Positions 1 through 8,633 of a stretch of DNA of 64,000 nucleotides are shown here, one piece after another; the first letter of the stretch is position 1; each line of letters starts with the position of its first letter. The translations under genes were made by a program, and so were the position numbers. The notes under the pieces were generated by a model, which saw nothing but the letters and a program-made list of their open reading frames with translations, did no database searches and had not been told where the DNA came from. The DNA is from Desulfosporosinus fructosivorans (GTDB taxonomy: Bacteria; Bacillota; Desulfitobacteriia; Desulfitobacteriales; Desulfitobacteriaceae): NCBI RefSeq assembly GCF_004766045.1, contig NZ_SPQQ01000013.1:43571-107570 (forward strand), written 5' to 3'.

Positions 1-83
1 ACCTTAGGTATCGGAATGTCAATTATGTTTGTCCTGAAGTTATTGTAGAGAACTACTTTCTTCAAATGCCATATAATAGCGAA

Positions 84-102
84 AGCGACCTTACTGGTCG
101 CT
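84..102. terminator. Short hairpin downstream of the VOC gene
   Basis: A 7-bp stem (AGCGACC / GGTCGCT) with a 5-base loop lies about 95 bases past the stop of the minus-strand VOC gene. No clean T run follows in either direction, so terminator function is only a guess. Nothing else is recognisable in positions 1-196. Confidence 0.3.
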
Positions 103-196
103 CTCAGAACTTTCATAAAGGGCAAGTTATACCCCAATATCTTTTGAACATTGAGGGGATAGTAATTTTGGACAACCGCTTTAATCATTCTTGTAA

Positions 197-1078
197 TTAT
201 TTTTCATATGCCTTTATCAATTCTGCAATATCAAATTTTTTCATTTTAAGAAATGCTTCAGTCACTTGGGCCAATTTTGTAGCATCCTTATTCTGCATCA
301 TCTCATTCATAATCGTGGGTACAATCTGCCATGAAAATCCATATTTGTCCTTTAACCAACCACATTGTTCTGCTTCAGGAACGGCAGATAGCTTATCCCA
401 ATAATAGTCTATTTCTGCTTGTGTATCGCACATCACCATCAATGAAATAGCCTCATTAAAAGTAAAGCCGTGATCATAGGCGCTGTCCATCGCTGCAAAG
501 GTTTGGTTAACAAGTACGAAGTCGACATGTTGAATCGAGTCAGCTTTGTTCGGAGCAGCATCTTCACCGTATCTAAGGATATTACCAATGCTTGAGTGTT
601 TAAATAATGTTGTGTAGAATTGGATAGCCTCTTCTGCATTTCCACACTGATCCCCGACAAACATAAGTGTTGGGGTTATTTTTTGCTTAATCTCGAAATC
701 ACCCATGTACATCACTTGCCAAGAAAGGCCGTATCTGTCAATCAGCCATCCATATTTTTCGCTAAACGGATAGGCATCTAGTGCCATGAGCGCTGCACCA
801 TTTTCGATAAGTTTCTTCCATAACACCTCAGCCTCTTCAATAGAACTACAAGCGATGAGAAATGATACCGCTGGTGTGAATTTAAATAATGGACCCGCTG
901 ACAGCAGCATTAATTCTTGTCCTGCGAGCTCAATTGTGATCATATCCACTGACCCTGATGGTGTGTCATTTAATATGGTTTTGTTCTTAATTTTTGATCC
1001 TTCAAATAGAGACATATAGAATTTTGATGCCTCATCCGCTTCCTTGTCAAACCATAAGTGTGGGATAATCTTTTGCAT
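197..1078 (-). CDS. Tandem-domain VOC (PhnB-like) protein
   Basis: Two consecutive glyoxalase/VOC modules of the PhnB / 3-demethylubiquinone-methyltransferase-like type, about residues 1-130 and 135-270. Each opens with a P-x-L-x-F pattern (IIPHLWFD, ITPTLMFVG) and each ends with a YG-[FL]-SWQ motif (RYGLSWQVM, KYGFSWQIV). Such proteins are small cytosolic metal-binding or antibiotic-binding-like folds; the substrate cannot be told from sequence. The start is set at 1078 because GAGGAG lies just upstream of that ATG; an in-frame ATG at 1096 lies ahead of this ribosome binding site and is less likely. It has no co-directional neighbour. Confident in family, not in function. Confidence 0.8.
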   Translation of the reverse strand: MQKIIPHLWFDKEADEASKFYMSLFEGSKIKNKTILNDTPSGSVDMITIELAGQELMLLSAGPLFKFTPAVSFLIACSSIEEAEVLWKKLIENGAALMALDAYPFSEKYGWLIDRYGLSWQVMYMGDFEIKQKITPTLMFVGDQCGNAEEAIQFYTTLFKHSSIGNILRYGEDAAPNKADSIQHVDFVLVNQTFAAMDSAYDHGFTFNEAISLMVMCDTQAEIDYYWDKLSAVPEAEQCGWLKDKYGFSWQIVPTIMNEMMQNKDATKLAQVTEAFLKMKKFDIAELIKAYEK

Positions 1079-1195
1079 ATCGATCTCCTCTCGCATTCAT
1101 GCAGATTTTTCTCAATTATACTGCGTAATTAATGAGAATCCAAATTTGCAAAACCTCCTTAGCCCACTTAGGTCCTTCATTGAAAACTGACTAAC

Positions 1196-1224
1196 AAAGA
1201 CCGATCAATTTGTGATCGGTCTTT
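1196..1224. terminator. Perfect 12-bp inverted repeat, terminator-like
   Basis: AAAGACCGATCA and TGATCGGTCTTT flank a 5-base loop, followed on the plus strand by TTTGTTATATATA. It sits between the start of the minus-strand VOC gene and the plus-strand gene at 1334, so it may insulate the two divergent units. No plus-strand gene ends here, which makes it an orphan. Confidence 0.45.
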
Positions 1225-1333
1225 GTTATATATAGGTCCACTTTTGTTGTCCGCTTCGGACAGAATATTACCCGTAGATAGTGGATAATCTAATTTAAAT
1301 CCTAAATCCAGTTATCAAGAGGAGATAGCAACA

Positions 1334-1804
1334 ATGCCACTTTACTTTATCTATCCAATCTTTACCACAATTTTCTCGGTCATCCTATTAGCTAATGTTC
1401 CTAGAAAAGAAATCCAACGTTTATCTATTTACGGAATCATTTTTGGCGGAATGCTGGACAGTCTGATACATATTTTCGGTTATTTCACCGGTTTATTCGC
1501 TTGGATAAACTACGGGCCTTTTGGCTTCATCGGGGTACATATTTTTGCCAATGTAACATGGTCAATATTTTTTATATTGTATTTTTATTTCTTACCTCCT
1601 CAAAAACCATTGAATTATGTATTCGCTGGCAGCGGGATCTTTTTTTCTTTAATGTATTATAACATGGTCGTTGATTTGGGTATCTTAAAATCCTCCAGCA
1701 GGGTTTGGTTACCTCTATTAGGCTTTGTTGTTTGGTTTTCAATAGCTACCTGGGGTTATTATAAATTAAATAGTTTCATTGAACGCAAGACTTTCCAGAA
1801 GTAA
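1334..1804 (+). CDS. Small polytopic membrane protein, unknown function
   Basis: A 156-residue very hydrophobic protein with about five predicted membrane helices (roughly residues 3-20, 28-50, 60-85, 92-112, 122-145) and few charged residues. I do not recognise a named family. A GAGGAG ribosome binding site precedes the ATG by about 9 bases. It lies 80 bases upstream of the alcohol dehydrogenase gene on the same strand and could be co-transcribed, but no functional link is visible. Confidence 0.65.
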   Translation: MPLYFIYPIFTTIFSVILLANVPRKEIQRLSIYGIIFGGMLDSLIHIFGYFTGLFAWINYGPFGFIGVHIFANVTWSIFFILYFYFLPPQKPLNYVFAGSGIFFSLMYYNMVVDLGILKSSSRVWLPLLGFVVWFSIATWGYYKLNSFIERKTFQK

Positions 1805-1884
1805 TCAAGGGGATAATACGAAAGAATAACTTACCATTTCCAATATCATATCGAGTAAGAACAAGAATGGTGGAGGTAGGCTAG

Positions 1885-3057
1885 TTGGAAAACACTCATA
1901 ATTATATTTTACCAAAAACAAATCTTATTGGTATTGGAGCTATCAAAGACCTTCCTAATGAACTATTATCCTGGAAATTAAGTAAAGTCCTGATTGTTAC
2001 AGATAAAAACATGATCAGTCTCGGATATGTCGAAAATGTGGAAAAGATCTTAAAGAGTTTATTCATTTCATATGATATTTTTGACGGAATTTTGCATCCC
2101 AATCCTACGGTTTCTTTTGTAGAAGACGGCTTAACGTATCTCAACAAAGGACTTAATATCTTTAAACGAAACTACAAATTGATCATTTCCATCGGCGGCG
2201 GAACAAATCATGACTGTGCCAAAGCAATCGCTACAGTAGCTACAAATGGCGGTTCAATTATTAATTATGAAGGATATAATAAAGTAACCAAACCAGCAAT
2301 ACCGCAAATTGCTATCAATACAACCGCAGGCTCTGCCGCAGAATTAACGATGTTTGCCATAGTAGTAGATAATTCCAGAAAGGTGAAAATGACGATTGCG
2401 TCGCCTTTTCTAACCCCATTTATTTCAGTCAACGATCCCATATTTATGACAACAATGCCTAGAGAAGTAACCGCCAGCTCAGGTATTGATGTTGTTTCCC
2501 ATGGCATAGAAGCTTTTGTATCGACAGAAGCTTCTCCTATAACGGATTCATTAGCACTCGAAGCAATAAGCTTAGCTATTGAGTATCTTCCGAGAGCCTA
2601 TGAGAATGGCAATGATCTCGAAGCTAGGGAAAAAATGATGTTCGCAAGTATTATGGCTGGCATGGCGTTTAATAATGCCGGATTAGGCTATGTGCATTCT
2701 ATGGCCCATCAATTGGGAGGATTTTATAATCAAACCCATGGTTGCTATAATGCTGTCTTGCTCCCTTATGTGTTTGAGTTTAATTCCGTCTCCATACCTG
2801 AACAAAGAATCCTGAAATTATGTGAAGCCATGGGGGCCATTACCCATAACAGGTCTCAAGCTGTCGACTTAATTATAGACTCAATTGAAAAATTAAGGGC
2901 TACAATAGAAATCCCCAGCAAATTAAGTGAGATGGGGCTAAAGGAAAGTGATATTAAGACCCTCTCTCAGAATGCAATAAAAGATATCTGTTCCTTTACA
3001 AATCCAAGACAAGGCTTTGTTGAAGATTTTATTAGCCTCTTTAAAGCAGCATTCTAG
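1885..3057 (+). CDS. Iron-containing alcohol dehydrogenase
   Basis: A group III (iron-dependent) NAD(P)-linked alcohol dehydrogenase of full family length (390 residues). It shows the nucleotide-binding GGGTNHDCAK motif near residue 105 and the metal-ligand set: Asp and His in SGIDVVSHGIEAF (about 200-210), then two His in GYVHSMAHQLGG and one in the following NQTHGCYNAVLLP segment. The enzyme would interconvert alcohols and aldehydes in the cytosol; the physiological substrate is not predictable. Translation starts at TTG, supported by GGAGG at 1872-1876. The C-terminus ends within normal length, so the gene appears intact. It may follow the membrane gene at 1334 in one transcript. Confidence 0.9.
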   Translation: MENTHNYILPKTNLIGIGAIKDLPNELLSWKLSKVLIVTDKNMISLGYVENVEKILKSLFISYDIFDGILHPNPTVSFVEDGLTYLNKGLNIFKRNYKLIISIGGGTNHDCAKAIATVATNGGSIINYEGYNKVTKPAIPQIAINTTAGSAAELTMFAIVVDNSRKVKMTIASPFLTPFISVNDPIFMTTMPREVTASSGIDVVSHGIEAFVSTEASPITDSLALEAISLAIEYLPRAYENGNDLEAREKMMFASIMAGMAFNNAGLGYVHSMAHQLGGFYNQTHGCYNAVLLPYVFEFNSVSIPEQRILKLCEAMGAITHNRSQAVDLIIDSIEKLRATIEIPSKLSEMGLKESDIKTLSQNAIKDICSFTNPRQGFVEDFISLFKAAF

Positions 3058-3142
3058 CTTGTGTCAATGAACGGGCTCTCGAGAACAACGGAAGTAGTCA
3101 AACCTTCAATATTGGAGTGAAGATTGTTTTGTAATCTTATAA

Positions 3143-4465
3143 TTAGTTTAATTCTTTACTTATGAGCTTAATCGTTCTTCTGATATCATCATCATCCGTT
3201 TTACAAACACATAAACGTAAACCGTCTGAGTGAGGAAAACCATCGATATAACAACTGTTTGTACTGCTCAAAAGTACATTATATTTCGACAACCGTTTTA
3301 CAAGAATATTGGCCGATACACAATTTAACTCTAGGCAAGCATAAATCCCTGTTTTAGGTATATAACATTTTATGATTCCATCTTGTTGTTGCTCGATTGC
3401 ATCTCGTAAAACATCCATCTTTTCTTTGTAATACTTTTTAGTTCTTTGCACATGAAACTTGTACATACTACTTTGCAGGTAAATCTCTAGAGCACCCTGT
3501 GTTAGGATTGGGGAGTTCAGATCGATGCTCCGTTTATAGGTTACAAATTCATTTTGGAGTTCCAGTGGTAATATTACCATTCCCAGGCGCAATCCTGGTA
3601 ACAGTGTTTTCGAAAAGCTCCGAATGTAGATCATCCGTTCTGGTTCTCCCATTGCGTACATCGGATCTATCTTAGTATCCAGTTCCAAGTCTGCTAAATA
3701 ATCATCCTCTACAATATAGACTTCATACTTTTTAGCAAGCCTGATTATTTCTTTTTTCTGTTCACGATTATAACAAAATCCCGTAGGGTTTTGATATCTT
3801 GGCATAGTATAAAAGAATTTAATATCTCCTTGTTTAAATAATGATTCCAGTTCATTTAGGTTAATACCCTCATGTGTTCTTCTAATACCGACAACTGGAG
3901 TTTTTGTACATTTCATTACTTGAAGCATGACAGAATATGTTGGTTGCTCTACAAGTACTTTCGTGCGAGCATTAGGAAAAGAGAGAGCCGCCAGAATATA
4001 CAAAGCTTGCTGTGAGCCATTGGTTATAAAAATATTTTGTGGTTTTGTGAAGACTTGAAAATTTACCAAGTGTTTGACTAAGCCATGTATTAATTCCGGC
4101 ATACCCTGCGGTGAAGAATACTCAAACAGCTTTTTCTCATATAACGAAATAGCTTTTTCCATACAATGATAAAAATCCTTGTATGGATTAATGTAATCGG
4201 GCGGGCCAGTCGTTACCATATCGATTATGTCATTCCTACTTTTTACGGTTATCGAAGATTTCACAACATAATAACCACTTTTGGGAAAGGAATAAATTAA
4301 ATGCTCTGATTCAAGTAATTTATAAGCTTTCACGATTGTATCAGAATTATAGGACAATTCCTTTGAAAGCACCTGTACTGACGGCAACTTTTCACCAGGC
4401 TTATATGCAACGAGAGATATCTTTTGTCTTATTAAATCAGCAACTAATTGATATTTATAAATCAC
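3143..4465 (-). CDS. MocR-type regulator (GntR HTH + aminotransferase fold)
   Basis: A 440-residue MocR/PdxR-type transcription factor. The N-terminal 70 residues form a winged HTH of the GntR type (LIRQKISLVAYKPGEKLPSV, then QVLSKELSYNSDTIVKAYK). The rest is a fold-type I aminotransferase domain with TNGSQQALYI, the substrate-site YQNPTG, the DDYLAD Asp, and the PLP lysine in SFSKTLLPGLRLG. Such proteins bind PLP and usually control a neighbouring, often divergent, gene; the divergent GNAT gene at 4597 is the obvious candidate. The GTG start at 4465 is preceded by GAGG. A perfect 14-bp palindrome sits just upstream (4478-4491). The effector is unknown. Confidence 0.9.
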   Translation of the reverse strand: MIYKYQLVADLIRQKISLVAYKPGEKLPSVQVLSKELSYNSDTIVKAYKLLESEHLIYSFPKSGYYVVKSSITVKSRNDIIDMVTTGPPDYINPYKDFYHCMEKAISLYEKKLFEYSSPQGMPELIHGLVKHLVNFQVFTKPQNIFITNGSQQALYILAALSFPNARTKVLVEQPTYSVMLQVMKCTKTPVVGIRRTHEGINLNELESLFKQGDIKFFYTMPRYQNPTGFCYNREQKKEIIRLAKKYEVYIVEDDYLADLELDTKIDPMYAMGEPERMIYIRSFSKTLLPGLRLGMVILPLELQNEFVTYKRSIDLNSPILTQGALEIYLQSSMYKFHVQRTKKYYKEKMDVLRDAIEQQQDGIIKCYIPKTGIYACLELNCVSANILVKRLSKYNVLLSSTNSCYIDGFPHSDGLRLCVCKTDDDDIRRTIKLISKELN

Positions 4466-4477
4466 ATGACCTCATTT

Positions 4478-4491
4478 CTATACCGGTATAG
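4478..4491. promoter_or_regulatory. Palindrome, candidate MocR operator
   Basis: CTATACCGGTATAG is a perfect 14-bp palindrome in the divergent region between the MocR regulator and the GNAT gene, 13 bases upstream of the regulator's GTG. Its position and symmetry suit autoregulation and control of the divergent gene. MocR proteins often use direct as well as inverted repeats, so assignment to this regulator is inference. Confidence 0.5.
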
Positions 4492-4596
4492 GTTAGTTAT
4501 TATTTTCTAGCTTATGCCAATGACATCAATTAGAATAAATATAATAAATTAGTAAGTGAATTGCAATTTATAATTTATTACATAAGGGGCATTGAT

Positions 4597-5415
4597 ATGA
4601 TAAAGTTAGAGGTTAAGGATTATTTTAAAGTTGTTACACCATTGGAGAGTTTAACAATTAATACTTTGTTTGCTAAAGCAGTTATTTATAAGAGAATAAG
4701 TGGCTCAGTATATGTAGATAGTGATAAGGACCCAAAAGTATTTTATATCGTACATCCATATGGAATGTCACTACTATTTGGTGATACGGAAAAGGAAAAT
4801 TTCAATGAGGATTTATTTCATCATTTGACTAATAAGAATAAGATTCGGAATAAATATGAATGGTTGCAAGCATTTCCTAATTCTTGGAACCATAAAATCG
4901 AATCAATTTTAGACTCGTATCTAGTGAAAATAGATTCTGCAAATCAGAATAGAGTTCTAGAAAACACCAGAGTCAATTTCATTTTTAATATACGTGAATA
5001 TAAGACCATTAAAGGACAATTAGATAGACAAGAACACGAAATAGTACGTACAACAAATGAAATGTTAAAAACTATGCCGGGAAGTGTAATTCCAAAGTAT
5101 TTTTGGGACAACGAAGATCAATTCCAAAATAAAGGAATAGGATTTAGCCTGATTTATGATGGAGAAGCTGCTTCTACAGCTTTTTCGTCATGTAGGTTTG
5201 AGAATCAATTGGAAATTGGTATCGAGACCTTAGAAAAGTATAGAAGTAAAGGGTTTGCATTATACGTTTGCTCAGCTCTTATTAATTACTGTATAGAAAA
5301 TGGTTTGGAACCTATTTGGGCGTGTCGCATGGAAAATATTGCATCATACCAGTTGGCTCTCAAACTTGGATTTATACCGACACTTTATATCCCTTATTAT
5401 CGGCTATCCATATAG
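4597..5415 (+). CDS. GNAT-family acetyltransferase
   Basis: A 272-residue protein whose C-terminal third is a GNAT fold: a beta-strand block ending in LEIGIETLEKYRSKGFALYVCSAL (acetyl-CoA P-loop analogue R-S-K-G-F-A), then ENIASYQLALKLGF, the classic N-x-x-S-x-x-x-x-x-x-L-G-F tail. The overall layout resembles the GNAT_acetyltran (ZmaR-like) family, where the N-terminal half is a divergent lobe. The acceptor is unknown. The ATG at 4597 is preferred because AAGGGG precedes it; an in-frame TTG at 4561 lacks a site. It is divergent from the MocR regulator and probably its target. Its last 44 bases overlap a truncated DUF2442 gene on the other strand. Confidence 0.8.
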   Translation: MIKLEVKDYFKVVTPLESLTINTLFAKAVIYKRISGSVYVDSDKDPKVFYIVHPYGMSLLFGDTEKENFNEDLFHHLTNKNKIRNKYEWLQAFPNSWNHKIESILDSYLVKIDSANQNRVLENTRVNFIFNIREYKTIKGQLDRQEHEIVRTTNEMLKTMPGSVIPKYFWDNEDQFQNKGIGFSLIYDGEAASTAFSSCRFENQLEIGIETLEKYRSKGFALYVCSALINYCIENGLEPIWACRMENIASYQLALKLGFIPTLYIPYYRLSI

Positions 5416-5506
5416 AATTCTTATCTAACATTACACTACTTCCGTTATCTAAATGCACCTCCAATCGGTAGTCATCTTTTGGTACTACGCCTTTTATATG
5501 ACTCAT
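5372..5506 (-). pseudogene. Truncated DUF2442-like small gene
   Basis: A 44-codon minus-strand frame with a strong GGAGG ribosome binding site. The product begins MSHIKGVVPKDDYRLEV and continues HLDNGSSVMLD, matching the start of DUF2442 proteins (V-x-P-x-D-D-Y-x-L-x-V, then N-G). The family is normally around 80 residues, so the second half is missing. The frame runs 44 bases into the convergent GNAT gene before a TAA. It looks like a toxin-antitoxin-associated DUF2442 gene cut by a rearrangement; whether the short peptide is made is unknown. Confidence 0.55.
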
Positions 5507-5526
5507 CCATACACCTCCGAAAATTA

Positions 5527-5560
5527 AAATCCACAATACAACAATTGTATCGTGGATTTT
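5527..5560. terminator. Inverted repeat upstream of the DUF2442 remnant
   Basis: A stem of about 16 bp with one mismatch (AAATCCACAATACAA against TTGTATCGTGGATTT) followed on the plus strand by TTCTTGTGTTTAT. It suits a terminator for plus-strand transcription coming from the GNAT gene. The rest of 5561-5722 shows no gene. Confidence 0.5.
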
Positions 5561-5650
5561 CTTGTGTTTATATCACCTAGCGAGGGATATTTCGTATGAA
5601 TTTTTAGGATTTTAACGTTGATATATGTCTAACTGCATTTTGAGTGTCCA

Positions 5651-5675
5651 CACCAATTTTCCATAGCAGCCCGAA
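5651..5675. repeat. 25-bp near-repeat, copy 1
   Basis: CACCAATTTTCCA followed by TAGCAGCCCGAA, 23 of 25 bases identical to 13353-13377. Both copies sit 50-60 bases past the stop of a minus-strand gene. Nature unknown; possibly a relic of a mobile or duplicated segment. Confidence 0.45.
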
Positions 5676-5722
5676 ATGATAAACTCATAGCGCAACTAGC
5701 GAAAATTAAAATCCCCCAATTT

Positions 5723-6253
5723 CTAGAGCAATGCTGATTTCTGTAAGGCGCCGTAGACACTCTTGGCCAGGATGCCTGCAACAATAGTTCCTACTAAGGT
5801 AGTTATACTTGAAGTTAAAAGTGCGATCTTCCAGTCAAGATGAAGGGCATAGATCAGTCCTATCATAACGCAAAAATTTCCGGTAACAGTACAACCGAGC
5901 ATTGCTAAGATATGGTGGCTTAATTTTCCCATGGAAAGATTACTAGCAATCAAGGAGTAGGCAATGGAGCCAATGACATTGGCGAATAAGAAGAAAAATG
6001 CCAGTGCTGAATAGCCAGTTGCCATGGCTACAATGGCTTCCACTAATCCGGCAATAATACCCGCTGGTTGTTTGTACATTAAGATAATTAGGCCAGTAAA
6101 GAAGGCCCAGCAGGTGCCATTAAATAGTAAGAAGGTTGGGTCTAGTATACCGTCGATACGTCCTGTGACCTGCATCATAATCAGAAATACAATCCCTACG
6201 ATGACGGAGCCAACTAATGCTTTGGTGTCTGTTCTGAAATATTTTTCTTTCAT
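5723..6253 (-). CDS. ECF transporter substrate-binding S component (likely corrinoid)
   Basis: A 176-residue integral membrane protein with about six helices, the usual size and profile of energy-coupling-factor S components. It is the last gene of an A-T-S operon (ATPase at 7010, T component at 6286). A cobalamin riboswitch precedes the operon, so the vitamin captured is most likely cobalamin or another corrinoid; this rests on the riboswitch, not on residues in the protein. A GGAGGAG site precedes the ATG. It might instead carry a corrinoid precursor such as dimethylbenzimidazole or cobinamide. Confidence 0.75.
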   Translation of the reverse strand: MKEKYFRTDTKALVGSVIVGIVFLIMMQVTGRIDGILDPTFLLFNGTCWAFFTGLIILMYKQPAGIIAGLVEAIVAMATGYSALAFFFLFANVIGSIAYSLIASNLSMGKLSHHILAMLGCTVTGNFCVMIGLIYALHLDWKIALLTSSITTLVGTIVAGILAKSVYGALQKSALL

Positions 6254-6285
6254 TTCTAATTCTCCTCCTCATATGATAATAGTGT

Positions 6286-7023
6286 TTATATTAATAGTAA
6301 TATCCTGCTTGCCAGGCTGATGATGATTACCAATAATATCGCTGAGATTAAAGCAATATCGTAATGCTTAATGGTTAAATCCGAACTAAAGGTTCGGGTT
6401 TTGCTTCGTCCATAGCCCCTTAACTCCATGGCTAGGGCCGTTTCTGTTGAGCGCCGAACAGCGCGATATAAAAACGGCATAAAGGTTGGAATTACCCCTT
6501 TGAGATTGTCCCATACGTTCTCCATTTTAAGGCCCCGGGTTCTCTGGCTATCGACTATGGATATATACTCTGCTTTCATGAGAGGGAGGAAGCGGGCGCT
6601 CAGTCCTACCAGCATGGCATAGCGGTAGGGAATGTTGAATTTCACGAGCATCAAGGTAAAGTCTTGGGGTGAGGCCGAAGTGAAAAATTGCATACTCGCA
6701 AAAACAATCAGCGAACCCTTCAGTATGCCGGTGATCGCTAGTGGTACGGCTTCACTGTAAATTTTAAGGATTCCCCATTGGTAGAGTAGAACGCCTTCCC
6801 GGCAGAAAAGCAGCTGGATGATCAGAATCTGAAGTCCTAAAAGTAATATGATGATAATCATGACCTTATACTGCTTCAAGGAGCCGGTTAAGATAAGCGA
6901 CGCCATAATACATACCAATAAAGCAAGGCACAACTGAACAGCGGTCCCCATACTCAGGGAAAGATAGATCATCAGCGCATACCAGGCCAGCTTTGTCCGG
7001 GGATCAAGCTTAGAAAGTCCCAT
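6286..7023 (-). CDS. ecfT: ECF transporter T component (EcfT)
   Basis: The transmembrane coupling subunit of an ECF importer. It shows the family hallmarks: LDPRTKLAWY at the N-terminus, four to five membrane helices, and the two coupling-helix Ala-Arg-Gly-type motifs, here SQRTRGLKMENV and ELRGYGRSKTRTF. These charged helices contact the ATPase dimer. The ATG at 7023 is chosen because GGGAGG lies 6 bases upstream; it overlaps the end of the ATPase gene by 14 bases, which suggests translational coupling. Length (245 residues) is normal. Confidence 0.9.
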   Translation of the reverse strand: MGLSKLDPRTKLAWYALMIYLSLSMGTAVQLCLALLVCIMASLILTGSLKQYKVMIIIILLLGLQILIIQLLFCREGVLLYQWGILKIYSEAVPLAITGILKGSLIVFASMQFFTSASPQDFTLMLVKFNIPYRYAMLVGLSARFLPLMKAEYISIVDSQRTRGLKMENVWDNLKGVIPTFMPFLYRAVRRSTETALAMELRGYGRSKTRTFSSDLTIKHYDIALISAILLVIIISLASRILLLI

Positions 7024-8542
7024 CGTTACCCTCCCTGAATGACATAAGATTTTGGAAGTCCAGGCCAATCGCTTTAAGCGTATCGAGATGTTGATTGAGA
7101 TCTCTTATCGAAATATCAAGTCGAAGACGATGGTTATGCAGGGCAACTAAGCGGTTTGAATAGTCTTTTGCCATATTTAGATCGTGGGTGATCAGCAAAA
7201 TTGTTTTGCCATGTTTCGATAAATCGAAGAGTTTATCCATGATCATATATCCTTGGGTTTCGTCAAGTCCCGAGGTCGGTTCGTCGGCGATGATGAATTC
7301 CGGATCACTGACGAGGATGGAGGCTAGGGCCAAAAGCTGGCGCTGGCCGCGACTTAAGCGATGAGGGTGTATTTTCCTGTAGTTTAGCAGCCCCACAAAT
7401 TCTAGGCACTCCTCGATCTTCTGTTCGATTACTTTAGTCTGTACGTCCCTCAGCTTCAGTGAAAATCCAACTTCTTCTTCCACGGTGCTTGCAAAGATCT
7501 GATAGTCGGGGTTTTGAAACAGAAAACCCACCTGCGTACGGGTCTTTGTCAGGTTTCCCTTATTCAGAGTCTGGTTAAACACTTTAATCTCACCTTTAGT
7601 AGGTTTTAAGAGACCAATAAGCAGTTTAGCCAATGTAGATTTTCCAGAGCCATTTAAACCAACGATCGATAAAAAGTCGCCCTGATAAATCTCTAAACTA
7701 ATGTCTTCACAACCCAGTAAATCGTTATTGTACTGGTAAGTGACATTGGTCATTTCCGCAATGATTCCCTCGGACTTAACACGATCCGAATTAAAGGAAG
7801 TTTTGTATTTTAACCTACCCAATCGACACTCGATTTGCTCCTTGTAGTATTCGTCAGGCGAACACTGTTTGGTAATTTCGCCATCCTCAATATAGAAGAC
7901 TCTGTTGGCATAATTAAGGACTTCTTCAATTCGGTCCATGACCAAAACAATGGTTAGCTTCTGAGTAATATTTAACTGACCCAGCCGCTTATAAAGCTCA
8001 AAGCGCCCCTGGGAATCCAGTTCGGCAGTCGGCTGATCCAGAATCAAGATAGGGGCATCGAGAGCTAAAACCCCGGCCAAGACAACACGTTGGGCCTCCC
8101 CGCCTGAAAGAGAAGCAGTCTGTCTGCTTTCATAGCCGGTTAGGCCTACCAATTCCAACGTCGTTTTAACCGTCAGATCAATTTGTTGCAAGGGTATTTC
8201 CAGATTGCCGAGGCCGAAGGCAACATCCTCGTAGACATCTAGGCTGAGAATTTGATTCTGGGGTTCCTGCATCATGTATCCCACATAATCGGACATTCTA
8301 TTGAGGGGCATATCCAAAATATCTTGCCCCATGATTGTGACTTTGCCTGTCAATTCTGCGTTGTGGTAGTGAGGGATAGCACCTGTGATAGAGTGCAGTA
8401 AAATCGATTTCCCAGAGGCCACACCCCCGGTAATGACGATGAAATCTCCCTGCTTAATCTCAAAATCAATGTTTTTCAGCGCAGGTTTTTCTTCCTGCGG
8501 AAATACGAGTTTATCAATTTTAATTTTCGCAATTGTTTCCAT
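7010..8542 (-). CDS. ECF transporter fused double ATPase
   Basis: A 510-residue fusion of two ABC ATPase domains (about 1-240 and 260-500) that energises the ECF importer. Domain 1 has Walker A GGVASGKS, signature LSGGEAQ and a Walker B ending ILILDQPTAELD, with Gln where the catalytic Glu is expected. Domain 2 has GLNGSGKS, signature LSRGQRQ and a normal FIIADEPTSGLD. In the ABC sandwich, the domain 1 Walker motifs pair with the domain 2 signature, so both departures fall in one composite ATP site. It is the first gene after the cobalamin riboswitch and overlaps ecfT. Two closely spaced ATGs follow the AGGAG site; the one used here starts METIAKI. Confidence 0.9.
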   Translation of the reverse strand: METIAKIKIDKLVFPQEEKPALKNIDFEIKQGDFIVITGGVASGKSILLHSITGAIPHYHNAELTGKVTIMGQDILDMPLNRMSDYVGYMMQEPQNQILSLDVYEDVAFGLGNLEIPLQQIDLTVKTTLELVGLTGYESRQTASLSGGEAQRVVLAGVLALDAPILILDQPTAELDSQGRFELYKRLGQLNITQKLTIVLVMDRIEEVLNYANRVFYIEDGEITKQCSPDEYYKEQIECRLGRLKYKTSFNSDRVKSEGIIAEMTNVTYQYNNDLLGCEDISLEIYQGDFLSIVGLNGSGKSTLAKLLIGLLKPTKGEIKVFNQTLNKGNLTKTRTQVGFLFQNPDYQIFASTVEEEVGFSLKLRDVQTKVIEQKIEECLEFVGLLNYRKIHPHRLSRGQRQLLALASILVSDPEFIIADEPTSGLDETQGYMIMDKLFDLSKHGKTILLITHDLNMAKDYSNRLVALHNHRLRLDISIRDLNQHLDTLKAIGLDFQNLMSFREGNDGTF

Positions 8543-8572
8543 AGCACATACAACTCCTAAAGGATTAAAATT

Positions 8573-8606
8573 AAAAAAAGTCCCAGCTTACCAATAAGCT
8601 AGAACT
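8573..8606 (-). terminator. Riboswitch expression-platform terminator
   Basis: On the minus strand a 12-bp stem (8579-8590 with 8595-8606, including G-U pairs) with a 4-base loop is followed by a run of Ts (8573-8578). It lies between the cobalamin aptamer and the first ECF gene, so it is the probable ligand-induced terminator. Confidence 0.8.
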
Positions 8607-8633
8607 TTACCTTTGTCCTTTTTGCAATATTTT

